This document shows, in pieces, positions 27,916 to 36,754 of a stretch of DNA of 64,000 nt. This stretch comes from Lentimicrobiaceae bacterium (GTDB lineage: Bacteria > Bacteroidota > Bacteroidia > Bacteroidales > F082). Numbering within the stretch: position 1 is the first letter of the stretch; each line of letters starts with the position of its first letter. The stretch lies in contig JABJIE010000017.1 in assembly GCA_018661505.1 (NCBI GenBank), forward strand, positions 1 to 64,000. The letters are read 5' to 3'. Below the pieces are notes generated by a model that worked only from the letters and a program-made list of their open reading frames with translations, had not been told where the DNA came from and searched no databases. The translations under genes were made by a program, and so were the position numbers.

Positions 27916-29424
27916 TTATAGTTTCTTAAGTATTATCCTAAAAGTGGTTCCTTTTCCCACAATCGAAGATTTTACAAAAACCTTTCCCTTATGATAATCG
28001 TTAATAATTCTTTTTGCAAGGGATAAACCAAGTCCCCAACCTCTTTTCTTACTTGTATATCCAGGATTGAAGATTGCTTTAATCTCACTGGATGATATGC
28101 CTTTTCCCGTGTCACTTATGTCAATTATAACATGTTTGTTATCGTCAATTAGTTTAATTGTAATTAGTCCATTACCTGACATTGCATCAATGGCATTTTT
28201 ACATAGATTCTCAATAACCCAGCTAAAAAGAGCACCATTAATTGGAATACTTAATTCACTATCTTTATTATAATCTAAGTTGTATGTAACCTTTTTTGAT
28301 GTTCTAGGTCTCAGGTATGTAATGCTATCGTTTAGTATTTTTACAATATTCCCATAGCTAAGTGTTGGTGTGGATCCTATTTTGGAAAACCTTTCCGATA
28401 TCATATCTAACCTCTTGATATCTTTCTCAATTTCATCTGCGGCTTGTTGAGGGTTTGCACCTTCTATTTTTAATAACTCTAACCACGCCATGATTGATGA
28501 TAATGGAGTTCCTATCTGATGAGCAGTTTCTCTTGCCATGCCAGCCCAAACACGATTTTGCTCTGATCTTCTTGCGAAGCTAAATAATAAATAAGCAATG
28601 AAAGCAAACACAGCGATTATCAATATTTGAGTAATCGGAAAATATTTGATTATTGTAAGTAACTCTGAGTCCTGATAAAATATATAGGATATTCCCTGTT
28701 CTCCAAGATTAACTATTATGGGGTTGTTTTCATCCTCCATTTCCTCTAGCTTATCATTTACATACGCAGGGTCAGACATTTTAATTTCAGCCAAATTACC
28801 GTACATAATAACGTTCTCCTTAGTACTATCAGTTATTATAACAGGCACACTTGAGGAATTTAAAGCCACTTCCTCCATGAAGGAGGTTACATAGTTATTT
28901 AAAACACTCTTCAATTCGGAGAAAAACCTAGAGTCTTTATAGTATAGGTAGTGCTTCATTGTTGGCAAGAACTGAACTGATATGGGGTCATAAACAGAAA
29001 ACTCATCAAGGGCTTCTCCATCTAGAATTTTTAGGGTATCATATCTCGTCTCAAGGTTTTTGGTCTCTATAATTTCTCCCTTGGTATTTGTCAATATGAT
29101 AGGAACTGTATTATTATTTTTTATTACCTCCAGGTAAAACGTTAATTCCGATTGATCATCATCCAACAACTGCTTATATACATTTGCAAGTAATTCAACC
29201 CTTTCTCTTTCCTGCTCTTGGAGCTGTCCAAACAAAAATTCAGTGTACTTAACCAAATTTGCTTTTCTCTGCACAGCTTCTGCCCATAACTTTACATTCT
29301 TGCGTTCTTCGGTGGCAAATTTCTTAACTATTAAACTTGTGTAGAATAAGGATAAACCTATGATTACAAGGCCCAGTATAGTTAGCACAATTTTCCAAAT
29401 TCTCTTTCTAGCGTATATATCCAT
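27916..29424 (-). CDS. Membrane-bound sensor histidine kinase
   Basis: The protein has an N-terminal membrane helix (about 10-32), an extracytoplasmic sensor region of about 220 residues, a second helix (about 256-275), a dimerisation domain with the phospho-acceptor H302 in MARETAHQIGTPLSS, and an ATPase domain with the N box ENLCKNAIDAM, the G1 box ISDTGKGIS and the G2 box GWGLGLSLAKRI. No response regulator is adjacent, so it is an orphan. I place the start at the ATG at 29424: a promoter -7 box at 29449-29456 overlaps the longer candidate starts (TTG 29451, ATG 29445), and the membrane helix begins just after this Met. Confidence 0.9.
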   Translation of the reverse strand: MDIYARKRIWKIVLTILGLVIIGLSLFYTSLIVKKFATEERKNVKLWAEAVQRKANLVKYTEFLFGQLQEQERERVELLANVYKQLLDDDQSELTFYLEVIKNNNTVPIILTNTKGEIIETKNLETRYDTLKILDGEALDEFSVYDPISVQFLPTMKHYLYYKDSRFFSELKSVLNNYVTSFMEEVALNSSSVPVIITDSTKENVIMYGNLAEIKMSDPAYVNDKLEEMEDENNPIIVNLGEQGISYIFYQDSELLTIIKYFPITQILIIAVFAFIAYLLFSFARRSEQNRVWAGMARETAHQIGTPLSSIMAWLELLKIEGANPQQAADEIEKDIKRLDMISERFSKIGSTPTLSYGNIVKILNDSITYLRPRTSKKVTYNLDYNKDSELSIPINGALFSWVIENLCKNAIDAMSGNGLITIKLIDDNKHVIIDISDTGKGISSSEIKAIFNPGYTSKKRGWGLGLSLAKRIINDYHKGKVFVKSSIVGKGTTFRIILKKL

Positions 29425-29448
29425 GGAATAAGTCCAGTTTTTCATTAA

Positions 29449-29476
29449 CAAAGTTAAAACTAATTATGATTTACAA
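29449..29476 (-). promoter_or_regulatory. Promoter of the sensor kinase gene
   Basis: On the minus strand TTG (29476-29474), 17 bases, TAACTTTG (29456-29449). It lies back to back with the promoter of the peptidase gene. Confidence 0.45.
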
Positions 29477-29503
29477 TATTGTGTTAGATGTGGTTAAACC
29501 GAA

Positions 29504-29531
29504 TTGCACATCAAAATATTCTTTAGCTTTG
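29504..29531 (+). promoter_or_regulatory. Promoter of the M49-like peptidase gene
   Basis: TTG (29504-29506), 17 bases, TAGCTTTG (29524-29531), 38 bases before the ATG at 29570. Both boxes fit the Bacteroidota consensus. Confidence 0.5.
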
Positions 29532-29569
29532 TTCCTTCTCAAAATTATTAACGGTTTAAATTTAAACAA

Positions 29570-31204
29570 ATGAAAAAGATAAATGTTATCCTATCCATTC
29601 TTGCCTTGATTGTGGTTCTTGCATCGTGTGATTCTTCGAACAATAAAGTAAAAGAGGAAAAGCCTTATGAAATGAAAAAATATGCCAAAGTAAAATTAAC
29701 AGCGGATATTACCCATTTAAGCGATAATCAGAAAGAGATGTTAAAGCTTTTATTTGAAGCGGCGACAATTATGGATGACATTTTCTGGATTGAGAATGTT
29801 GATGAAAAAGAGGCGTTCCTTATGGGAATTGACGATCCAAATCTTAAGAGTTATGCTGAAATTAATTATGGTCCATGGGATGAGTTAAATAATCTTGAAA
29901 TTTTTATTCCAGGTTACGGAGCAAAACCTGCGGGAGCTCAATTCTATCCTGAAGATATGACCATAGAGGAATTTGAAAAATATAACGATCCTAACAAATC
30001 CAGTTTGTATACTCTTATCAGAAGAAATACAGAAACTGCCAAATTAGAAACAGTATGGTATCACGACGGATTCAAAGAAAGAACAGATAAAGCAGCAGCA
30101 TTATTGGCAAAAGCTTCAGAGTTGGCAGAAGATGCTGGCTTCAAAAAATATTTAAACCTGAGATCTCAGGCCCTTCTAACGGATGAATATTTTAATAGTG
30201 ATATTGCATGGCTTGATATGAAAGATAACCTTATTGATATGGTGGTAGGACCCATTGAAAATTATACGGATGGTCTTTTTGGTTATAAAGCAGCTCACGA
30301 GGCATACATACTGATTAAAGATGTTGAATGGAGTAATAAGCTATCACAATATGCAAAGTATTTACCAGAATTGCAAACGGAATTACCTGTTGATATCAAG
30401 TATAAAAGTGAAGTGCCTGGTTCAGATGCACAACTTAATGCGTATGATGTAATTTATTATGCTGGTGATTGTAATATGGCTGGAAAAACAATTGCAATAA
30501 ATCTTCCAAATGATGAAAAGGTTCAATTGGAGAAAGGAACCCGTAAGCTGCAATTAAAAAATACGATGAAAGCTAAGTTTGATAAAATTCTTGTGCCGAT
30601 ATCTAAGGAACTTATAGCTCCTGATCAAAGAAAGCACATAACTTTTGATGCATTTTTCTCAAATACGATGTTTCATGAAGTTGCTCATGGTATGGGTATA
30701 AAAAACACAATAAATGGAGGTGGGCCTGTAAGAAAAGCTTTGAAGGAAAAATATTCAGCAATTGAGGAAGGTAAAGCTGATATTTTAGGCTTATTCCTTG
30801 TTACAAGGTTAAATGAAATGGGTGTATTTACCGAGACGGATTTAATGGACAATTATGTTACTTTTATGGCTGGAATATTTCGCTCAGTGCGCTTTGGAGC
30901 ATCAAGTGCCCATGGTATGGCCAATATGCTGAGGTTTAAATTCTTTCTTGAAAAGGGTGCTTTTACCCGTGATGATAATGGCACGTATTCCATTAATTTT
31001 GAGAAAATGAAGTTGGCATCAAACGAACTTACTGAAAAGATACTAGTAATCCAGGGAGATGGGAATTATGAAGCTGCCAAGGCATGGATTGAAAGTGATG
31101 GTAAGATAAGCACTCAACTACAGCAAGACTTGGACAGAGTAAATGCTCTTGGAATACCCTCTGATATTTATTTTGAGCAAGGTCCAAGTGTAGTTGGCCT
31201 TTAG
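29570..31204 (+). CDS. Zinc metallopeptidase lipoprotein, dipeptidyl-peptidase III (M49)-like
   Basis: The 544-residue protein is a lipoprotein: the lipobox LASC places the acylated cysteine at residue 20. The zinc site HEVAHG lies at residues 369-374 and the second glutamate motif EEGKADILGL starts at residue 399. This pair, with the spacing and the Bacteroidota-type context, fits a DPP III-related family; classical M49 enzymes have HExxxH, whereas this one has HExxH, as known for some bacterial members. It is expected to release dipeptides or otherwise process peptides in the periplasm or at the cell surface. It begins a run of three exported peptidase genes. Some databases label relatives as Zn-dependent hydrolases. 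Confidence 0.78.
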   Translation: MKKINVILSILALIVVLASCDSSNNKVKEEKPYEMKKYAKVKLTADITHLSDNQKEMLKLLFEAATIMDDIFWIENVDEKEAFLMGIDDPNLKSYAEINYGPWDELNNLEIFIPGYGAKPAGAQFYPEDMTIEEFEKYNDPNKSSLYTLIRRNTETAKLETVWYHDGFKERTDKAAALLAKASELAEDAGFKKYLNLRSQALLTDEYFNSDIAWLDMKDNLIDMVVGPIENYTDGLFGYKAAHEAYILIKDVEWSNKLSQYAKYLPELQTELPVDIKYKSEVPGSDAQLNAYDVIYYAGDCNMAGKTIAINLPNDEKVQLEKGTRKLQLKNTMKAKFDKILVPISKELIAPDQRKHITFDAFFSNTMFHEVAHGMGIKNTINGGGPVRKALKEKYSAIEEGKADILGLFLVTRLNEMGVFTETDLMDNYVTFMAGIFRSVRFGASSAHGMANMLRFKFFLEKGAFTRDDNGTYSINFEKMKLASNELTEKILVIQGDGNYEAAKAWIESDGKISTQLQQDLDRVNALGIPSDIYFEQGPSVVGL

Positions 31205-31337
31205 TATTAGTACCTTTAGTAACGAGTTGAAGGAAAAACAAAATATAATCCTAAAATTAAAAAGTATTTTGGCTGGTAAACCATAAAGCTAAATTTATAC
31301 AAACATTTTATGTTTTACCAATAACAATAAATGTATT

Positions 31338-32381
31338 ATGAAAAAATTATCATTACTTTTTATAACTTCTCTTTTTTTACTTAGTTGCTCGAATATCAAG
31401 GATACTGATCGTGGAACAGAGATTAAGAATAGCTATTTAGACTATTCCAATAGGGATGATAAATTTACTGGTGGAATTAGTATGATACCAATTGAAACGC
31501 CCGTTGGAGAATTTAAAGTTTGGACGAAGCGTGTTGGAAATAATCCAGATGTGAAAGTGTTGTTACTTCATGGTGGACCGGGTAGCACACATGTAGATTT
31601 TGTATGCTTTGAGTCTTACTTTCCACATGCAAATATTGAGTTCTATTATTATGATCAGCTTGAATCAGGTTATAGTGATAATCCTAATGATAGTAGTCTT
31701 TGGAATATTGAGAGGTTTGTGGATGAAGTTGAGCAAGTAAGATTAGCATTGGGTTTAAACAATACAAATTTTTATCTCTATGGGCAATCATGGGGAGGTA
31801 TTCTAGCTATGGAGTATGCTTTAAAACATCAAAATAATCTAAAAGGGTTGATCATATCTAATATGGTTTCTTCAATACCAGCCTACAACAAATATGCAAA
31901 TGATGTTTTAGCTCCCCAACTACCGCCTGAGGTGCTAGCAGAAATACGCGAGATTGAAGCTGCTGAAGATTATGATAACCCTAGATATATGGAACTCCTA
32001 CTTGAACATTTCTACACTAAGCATGCTTTGAGAATACCATATGAGGACTGGCCTGAACCAGTAATTAGAGGTTTCTCATCACTAAATAATGAAATATACC
32101 TTAAAATGCAGGGCCCAAGTGAGTTTGGTTCTATAGGTGATGCAACTTTGAAAGACTGGGACAGATCAAAAGATCTACATAATATTATTGTGCCTACGCT
32201 AACAATTGGAGGAAAATACGATACAATGGATCCTGAGCATATGGAATGGATGGCAAGTGAAGTTAAGAATGGAAGATATTTATATTGTCCAAATGGAAGT
32301 CACTTGGCTTTTTATGATGATCAGGAAACTTATTTTACCGGGTTAATTCAATTTATTAATGATGTTAATCATGAAAAGTAG
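31338..32381 (+). CDS. Proline iminopeptidase-family alpha/beta hydrolase, lipoprotein
   Basis: The 347-residue protein has a lipobox (LLSC, cysteine 17). The alpha/beta hydrolase fold shows the oxyanion motif LLLHGGPGSTHVD, the DQLESGYSD segment (DQRGxGxS in classical enzymes), the nucleophile serine in YGQSWGGILAMEY, an acid in GGKYDTMDPEHM, and the histidine in PNGSHLAFYDD. This is the S33 prolyl aminopeptidase pattern: removal of N-terminal proline or other residues from peptides. Export as a lipoprotein, rather than cytosolic placement, is usual for the Bacteroidota type. An imperfect promoter (TTG at 31269-31271, TAAATTTA at 31290-31297) lies upstream. Confidence 0.86.
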   Translation: MKKLSLLFITSLFLLSCSNIKDTDRGTEIKNSYLDYSNRDDKFTGGISMIPIETPVGEFKVWTKRVGNNPDVKVLLLHGGPGSTHVDFVCFESYFPHANIEFYYYDQLESGYSDNPNDSSLWNIERFVDEVEQVRLALGLNNTNFYLYGQSWGGILAMEYALKHQNNLKGLIISNMVSSIPAYNKYANDVLAPQLPPEVLAEIREIEAAEDYDNPRYMELLLEHFYTKHALRIPYEDWPEPVIRGFSSLNNEIYLKMQGPSEFGSIGDATLKDWDRSKDLHNIIVPTLTIGGKYDTMDPEHMEWMASEVKNGRYLYCPNGSHLAFYDDQETYFTGLIQFINDVNHEK

Positions 32382-32751
32382 TATTAAAAAATAGAGATAA
32401 GATTACCAAAGCAGTTAAAAATAAAAAAACTAGGCAATTATTTTTTATCATAATAATACGATTGATGAAATAGAAAAGAGGTTGGGAAAAGTAAATAAAC
32501 TCTTTATGAAATGTGTTAATTTATGTAAGAGATTATATTCCTTCCTTACCGATAGAATACCACTATTCACCGAATATATTTTCTCAAATGAGCAGATAGA
32601 TTTATTTTTGCCAAATAATGCACATGAGGAATCAGTTATTCTAAGAAATTAAAAATGGTTGTATTTCACATATGTACGATTACTAAATTCTATGTAAGTA
32701 AATTATTAGAAATAAATGTACTTCTACCTTTAAATGAAAAATTATTTTAAT
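32382..32751. other. Intergenic region with a short unassigned frame
   Basis: The gap before the S46 peptidase holds an open frame on the plus strand from 32434 to 32652, with its only ATG at 32506 (48 codons, starting MKCVNLCKRLYSF). It has no recognisable family and no clear ribosome site. It may be a small gene, a relic, or chance. An imperfect -7 box TACCTTTA lies at 32725-32732. Confidence 0.3.
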
Positions 32752-34953
32752 ATGAAAAAATTATCTTTTATTTTAACTTTTGTGATTCTTTTTTCCTGCG
32801 TAAAGTTAAAAGCAGATGAGGGAATGTGGTTACCCATATTTCTCGAGAGGCTAAACTATACTGATATGCAAGAAATGGGATTGCAACTAACCCCAGAAGA
32901 AATATATAGTGTTAATAACGCTAGTTTGAAAGATGCCATTGTGGGTCTTGCAAATAGTCCAACTCCGCAAGGATTTTTCTGTACAGCGGAGATAGTATCA
33001 CCCGAAGGCTTGATGTTTACAAACCATCATTGTGGGTATGGTCAAATTCAGGAACACAGTACCACTGATCATGACTATCTTGCAGATGGGTTTTGGGCCA
33101 TGAATAAATCAGAAGAGTTGCCAAATGAAGGATTAACAGCTTCAGTACTTTACAGAATGGAAGATGTAACAGATAGTATAATTCCAATGTTATCGGATAC
33201 TTTGTCAGGAAGTGACAGGTCCTCAAAAATTAAGGAAATTACATCAAGACTAAAAAAAGATGCTTCAGAGGATGGCAAATACAATGTTGTAATAAAAAGT
33301 TTCTTCAGCGGAAATGAATACTATATGTTTGTATATGAGGTGTATAAAGATGTAAGATTAGTCGGTGCTCCTCCATCTTCAATTGGAAAATTTGGAGGCG
33401 ACACTGATAACTGGATGTGGCCGCGACATACAGGTGATTTTGCAATATTTAGAATATATACTGCTCCAGATGGGAGTCCGGCTGAATACTCAGATGAAAA
33501 TATACCTCTTAAACCAAAGCACTTTCTTCCCATTAATTTAGCTCCTGTTAAGCAAAATGAATTTTCAATGATATGGGGTTTCCCTGGAGGAACAGAAAGA
33601 AACCTAACTTCATCAGGTATAGAGTTTAAGGTTAATGACTTCTACCCTCCCATAGTTGAAGTTTTTGGTAAGAAACTGGAAGTATGGAAAGACCATATGA
33701 GTGCAGATCAGGAGGTGAAAATTAAATATGCTTCAGACTATGCGGGAATTGCAAATGCTTGGAAGTTGTTTATTGGTCAAGATAAAGGTATTAAAGACTT
33801 GGATCTTTACAATGAAAAAAATGCCTTTGAAGTAGAATTCCAATTATGGGTAGAAGCTGATTCCAATAGGAATGAAAAATATGGAGAGGTTCTGGAAATC
33901 ATTAATAAATCCAATAGCGATATGTCCAATGGGTATTCAACTTTAATTTATGCAAGCATTTCAGGATCTGGAGGTGCTGATTTAATAGGATATGCAGGTA
34001 AATTTGGTGCTCTAAAATCATTTATGGAAAAATATAAAGAAGAGAAGGATAAAAAGAAAAAAGAAACAAAGAAGAAGAAGTTAGATAAGGAAGTTGACAA
34101 ATTAAAGGGAATGTCAGTTGAACACTTTGAAAATTATGATATGTTCACCGATGAGGATGTATTTGCAGTAATGACAAAAATGTACTTTGATGAGATTCCA
34201 TCAGATATGCATCCAGCCCTATTGACCAAGTTGGTGGATAAATTCAAAGGAGATTTTTCTAAAATTGCAGCTTATGTTTTTGAAAAATCTAATTTCTCAT
34301 CAGAATCAAAAGTTGAATCTTTTTTAGCAAAACCAACACTTAAAGCTTTAGGTAAGGACCCTGCTTTTATCCTAGCTAATGAGTTCAGAGCTTCATTAAT
34401 GGCGGCTTCTCAAAAAGTTAGTAGAGGAGGTGATGATACCAAAACAGCCGAAAGGTTATATGTTGAGGGGATAATGGAAATGCAACCTAATAAAAAGTTC
34501 TACCCTGATGCTAACTCAACTCTGAGGTTTACCTACGGCGAAGTTTTGGATTACTATCCTAGAGATGCTGTTCATTTTGATTATATAACTCACCTCAGCG
34601 GTGTTATGGATAAGGAAAATCCTGACAGTGATGAATTTATTGTGCCTGAAAAATTAAAGGAGTTATATGCATCACAGGATTATGGTATATATGGTGAAGA
34701 TGGTAAAATGGTTGTTTGTTACCTGTCAAATAATGATATTACAGGAGGAAATTCTGGATCACCCGTCATGAATGCTAAAGGAGAGCTAAAGGGTATTGCA
34801 TTTGATGGAAACTGGGAGGCAATGAGTAGTGATATTGCTTTTGAGCCAGATCTTCAGCGTACTATTGTTGTAGATATACATTATGTTTTGTTTATTATGG
34901 ATAAATATGCCGGTGCTGGCCATTTGGTTGATGAACTAACTATCAATCGCTAA
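32752..34953 (+). CDS. S46 family dipeptidyl-peptidase, DPP7 type
   Basis: The protein (733 residues from the ATG at 32752; 739 from 32734) has a signal peptide ending near KLKADEG. The N-terminal DEGMWLP block, the catalytic histidine in FTNHHCGYG, and the nucleophile serine in GGNSGSPV identify a chymotrypsin-fold S46 peptidase. The residue 18 positions after the nucleophile, in AFDGNWE, is glycine; in P. gingivalis DPP11 this position is Arg673 and sets acidic P1 preference, while DPP7 has glycine and prefers hydrophobic P1 residues. So DPP7-like specificity is expected. A lysine-rich helical segment lies near residues 435-455. The shorter start is chosen because the signal peptide begins there and a -7-like box abuts the longer one. 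Confidence 0.93.
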   Translation: MKKLSFILTFVILFSCVKLKADEGMWLPIFLERLNYTDMQEMGLQLTPEEIYSVNNASLKDAIVGLANSPTPQGFFCTAEIVSPEGLMFTNHHCGYGQIQEHSTTDHDYLADGFWAMNKSEELPNEGLTASVLYRMEDVTDSIIPMLSDTLSGSDRSSKIKEITSRLKKDASEDGKYNVVIKSFFSGNEYYMFVYEVYKDVRLVGAPPSSIGKFGGDTDNWMWPRHTGDFAIFRIYTAPDGSPAEYSDENIPLKPKHFLPINLAPVKQNEFSMIWGFPGGTERNLTSSGIEFKVNDFYPPIVEVFGKKLEVWKDHMSADQEVKIKYASDYAGIANAWKLFIGQDKGIKDLDLYNEKNAFEVEFQLWVEADSNRNEKYGEVLEIINKSNSDMSNGYSTLIYASISGSGGADLIGYAGKFGALKSFMEKYKEEKDKKKKETKKKKLDKEVDKLKGMSVEHFENYDMFTDEDVFAVMTKMYFDEIPSDMHPALLTKLVDKFKGDFSKIAAYVFEKSNFSSESKVESFLAKPTLKALGKDPAFILANEFRASLMAASQKVSRGGDDTKTAERLYVEGIMEMQPNKKFYPDANSTLRFTYGEVLDYYPRDAVHFDYITHLSGVMDKENPDSDEFIVPEKLKELYASQDYGIYGEDGKMVVCYLSNNDITGGNSGSPVMNAKGELKGIAFDGNWEAMSSDIAFEPDLQRTIVVDIHYVLFIMDKYAGAGHLVDELTINR

Positions 34954-35004
34954 TCATTAGCTTTTGATGTGCTAAATAAATATTAACTGTATTTATGGAA
35001 ATAT

Positions 35005-35028
35005 AAAGGGAGCTTGCTCCCTTTTTTT
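35005..35028 (+). terminator. Rho-independent terminator of the S46 peptidase gene
   Basis: AAAGGGA (35005-35011) pairs with TCCCTTT (35018-35024), with G-C pairs able to tighten the loop, followed by T's to 35028. The T-run overlaps the stop codon of the convergent acetyltransferase gene. Confidence 0.85.
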
Positions 35029-35701
35029 ATTGAGATTTGAAGTATAAGGTTTTCAAACCGTTTTTGGTGGTTATTTTTGCAATACTCCCGTTGTTGAGTT
35101 TGTTAAAAAATAAGTCAGCAAATCCATTTTCATTATCATGTTCTTCAAATTCAAGTATAGTATCCTCAGTGCCTACTAATTTTAGGAATGCTCCCCTTAT
35201 GAATTTTGACTTTGAAATATACGTTTCCTTGGTCATTTTATAAAGTTGATTTTCCTTTTCTTCCTGTCCTTCACATAATTTAAACCCCAGAAGTTTATTA
35301 TATCTTTTAGCTCTATGGTTTGTTTTAAGTATGCGTGCATAAGCAGTTAAACCAAATGTCATAACACCTAACTCACCAAAAATTAGAACAGCTACCATGG
35401 GTATATGTGTGTTGAGATAATTTTTATCCCAAATAAAGATGCCCGTTTCCATAGCATTATTATCCCAATCAATATCTCTTCCATTTATCAAACCAATTTT
35501 TTCTCCTTTGTATTCGATAATGAAGTACAAGTTGTAAATGTTATCAATAGACTTAAACCATTTTTCTTGCATTTCAGGAGTAATAATCTCCTTGTATTCC
35601 ATGAACTGGCTAACATCATTGGAGTTACGTTGTTTCCTAACAAGCTCAATGTCACTGTGAGTTAAGCGTCTAAAAACAATATTTCCTTTGCTAATAAGCA
35701 T
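35027..35701 (-). CDS. GNAT family N-acetyltransferase
   Basis: The 224-residue protein opens with VFRRLTHSDIELVRKQRNSN, the RimJ/RimL-type beta1-alpha1 of GNAT enzymes. YKGEKIGLINGRDIDW and the NHRAKRYNKLLGFKLCEG region (coenzyme A-binding and following strand) also fit. The C-terminal third (about 165-224) is an extension of unknown role. The acceptor cannot be predicted. It stands alone, convergent with the S46 peptidase. A TACATTTG box lies at 35709-35716 just before the start, which would make the leader very short. Confidence 0.75.
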   Translation of the reverse strand: MLISKGNIVFRRLTHSDIELVRKQRNSNDVSQFMEYKEIITPEMQEKWFKSIDNIYNLYFIIEYKGEKIGLINGRDIDWDNNAMETGIFIWDKNYLNTHIPMVAVLIFGELGVMTFGLTAYARILKTNHRAKRYNKLLGFKLCEGQEEKENQLYKMTKETYISKSKFIRGAFLKLVGTEDTILEFEEHDNENGFADLFFNKLNNGSIAKITTKNGLKTLYFKSQ

Positions 35702-35843
35702 ATTATTGCAAATGTAAGTTTAAATAATATTGAGTCGTTTCCAATTTTAAAAATTTATAATAATTTCTTTTGGTGCGATACCATAATTAATTTATATTAT
35801 TATTTTTGAAATTATTATTTCAAAAACTAACAACAAAAACAAG

Positions 35844-36602
35844 ATGAAGTACTTAACCTTTTTATTAATTATAATTCCAGCATTTTGCTTTTCTCAGGGT
35901 AATTCAATTCAAACTTCAACGGGAATCCCACTTAGCAACATTGATTTTGTAACAGCAGCAATTCAAGCTGAACTTAGCCCTGATGATGTGCTACAGGAAT
36001 TGAAGGCTGGTAATGATAGATATAAAGCAGGTGTGCCTGCTGTTTTCAATCAAAGAAAAGCCTCGAAAATTGCAAGCATTGATGGGCAATTTCCTTACGC
36101 TATGATTATAAATTGTATCGATTCAAGGAGTGTGCCAGAAATTATATTCAACCAACCAGTAGGGGCTATGTTTGTGTCTCGCACTGCAGCGCCTGTTGTG
36201 GGGCCTGTTACAATTGGTGGTATGGAATTCGCATCAGTTCATAGTGGTACAAAATTGATTCTGGTTATGGGACATAGTCAGTGTGGTGCTATCATTGGTG
36301 CATGTGCCGGTGTTGATACACCTTCAAATTTGGATCATCTACTTCAGAAGATTCAGCCCGCGGTAAAGCAAACAGCTATGGATAATAATGATCCCTTAGA
36401 TTGTGATGATTATCAAGTTATTGACCAAATCGCTAGAATTAATGTTCTTAACCAAATGCAAGCTATTTATGATCAAAGCCCAGCATTAAGTGATTTAGCT
36501 GCCCAAGGTAGTATTAGAATTGTTGGGGCTATGCATAACATAAATACCGGAAATGTAACCTTTTTTGACAAAAATGGGAGTCCTCTTAGCTTAAATGATT
36601 AA
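35844..36602 (+). CDS. Exported beta-class carbonic anhydrase
   Basis: The 252-residue protein has a signal peptide (cleavage near FCFSQG, residues 14-19). The zinc ligands and the dyad of beta carbonic anhydrases are present: C91, D93 and R95 in NCIDSRSVPE, then H144 and C147 in MGHSQCGA. It interconverts carbon dioxide and bicarbonate, here outside the cytoplasm, perhaps to supply bicarbonate or buffer the periplasm. Beta-class enzymes are mostly cytosolic; exported forms are known in Bacteroidota and some Proteobacteria. A -7 box TATTTTTG lies at 35801-35808. Confidence 0.92.
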   Translation: MKYLTFLLIIIPAFCFSQGNSIQTSTGIPLSNIDFVTAAIQAELSPDDVLQELKAGNDRYKAGVPAVFNQRKASKIASIDGQFPYAMIINCIDSRSVPEIIFNQPVGAMFVSRTAAPVVGPVTIGGMEFASVHSGTKLILVMGHSQCGAIIGACAGVDTPSNLDHLLQKIQPAVKQTAMDNNDPLDCDDYQVIDQIARINVLNQMQAIYDQSPALSDLAAQGSIRIVGAMHNINTGNVTFFDKNGSPLSLND

Positions 36603-36754
36603 TTACTTCTTTGTAATCTCAATCTTGGTTGTTCAATGGCTAACATTTATATGAGTTGTATCAAAAAAACGTTATTTAAATGGATTCTAAATAAAAACTT
36701 ATTACTATTTTTGCTGATTAAATAAACAATAAGCATCATTTAAAAAATATAATA

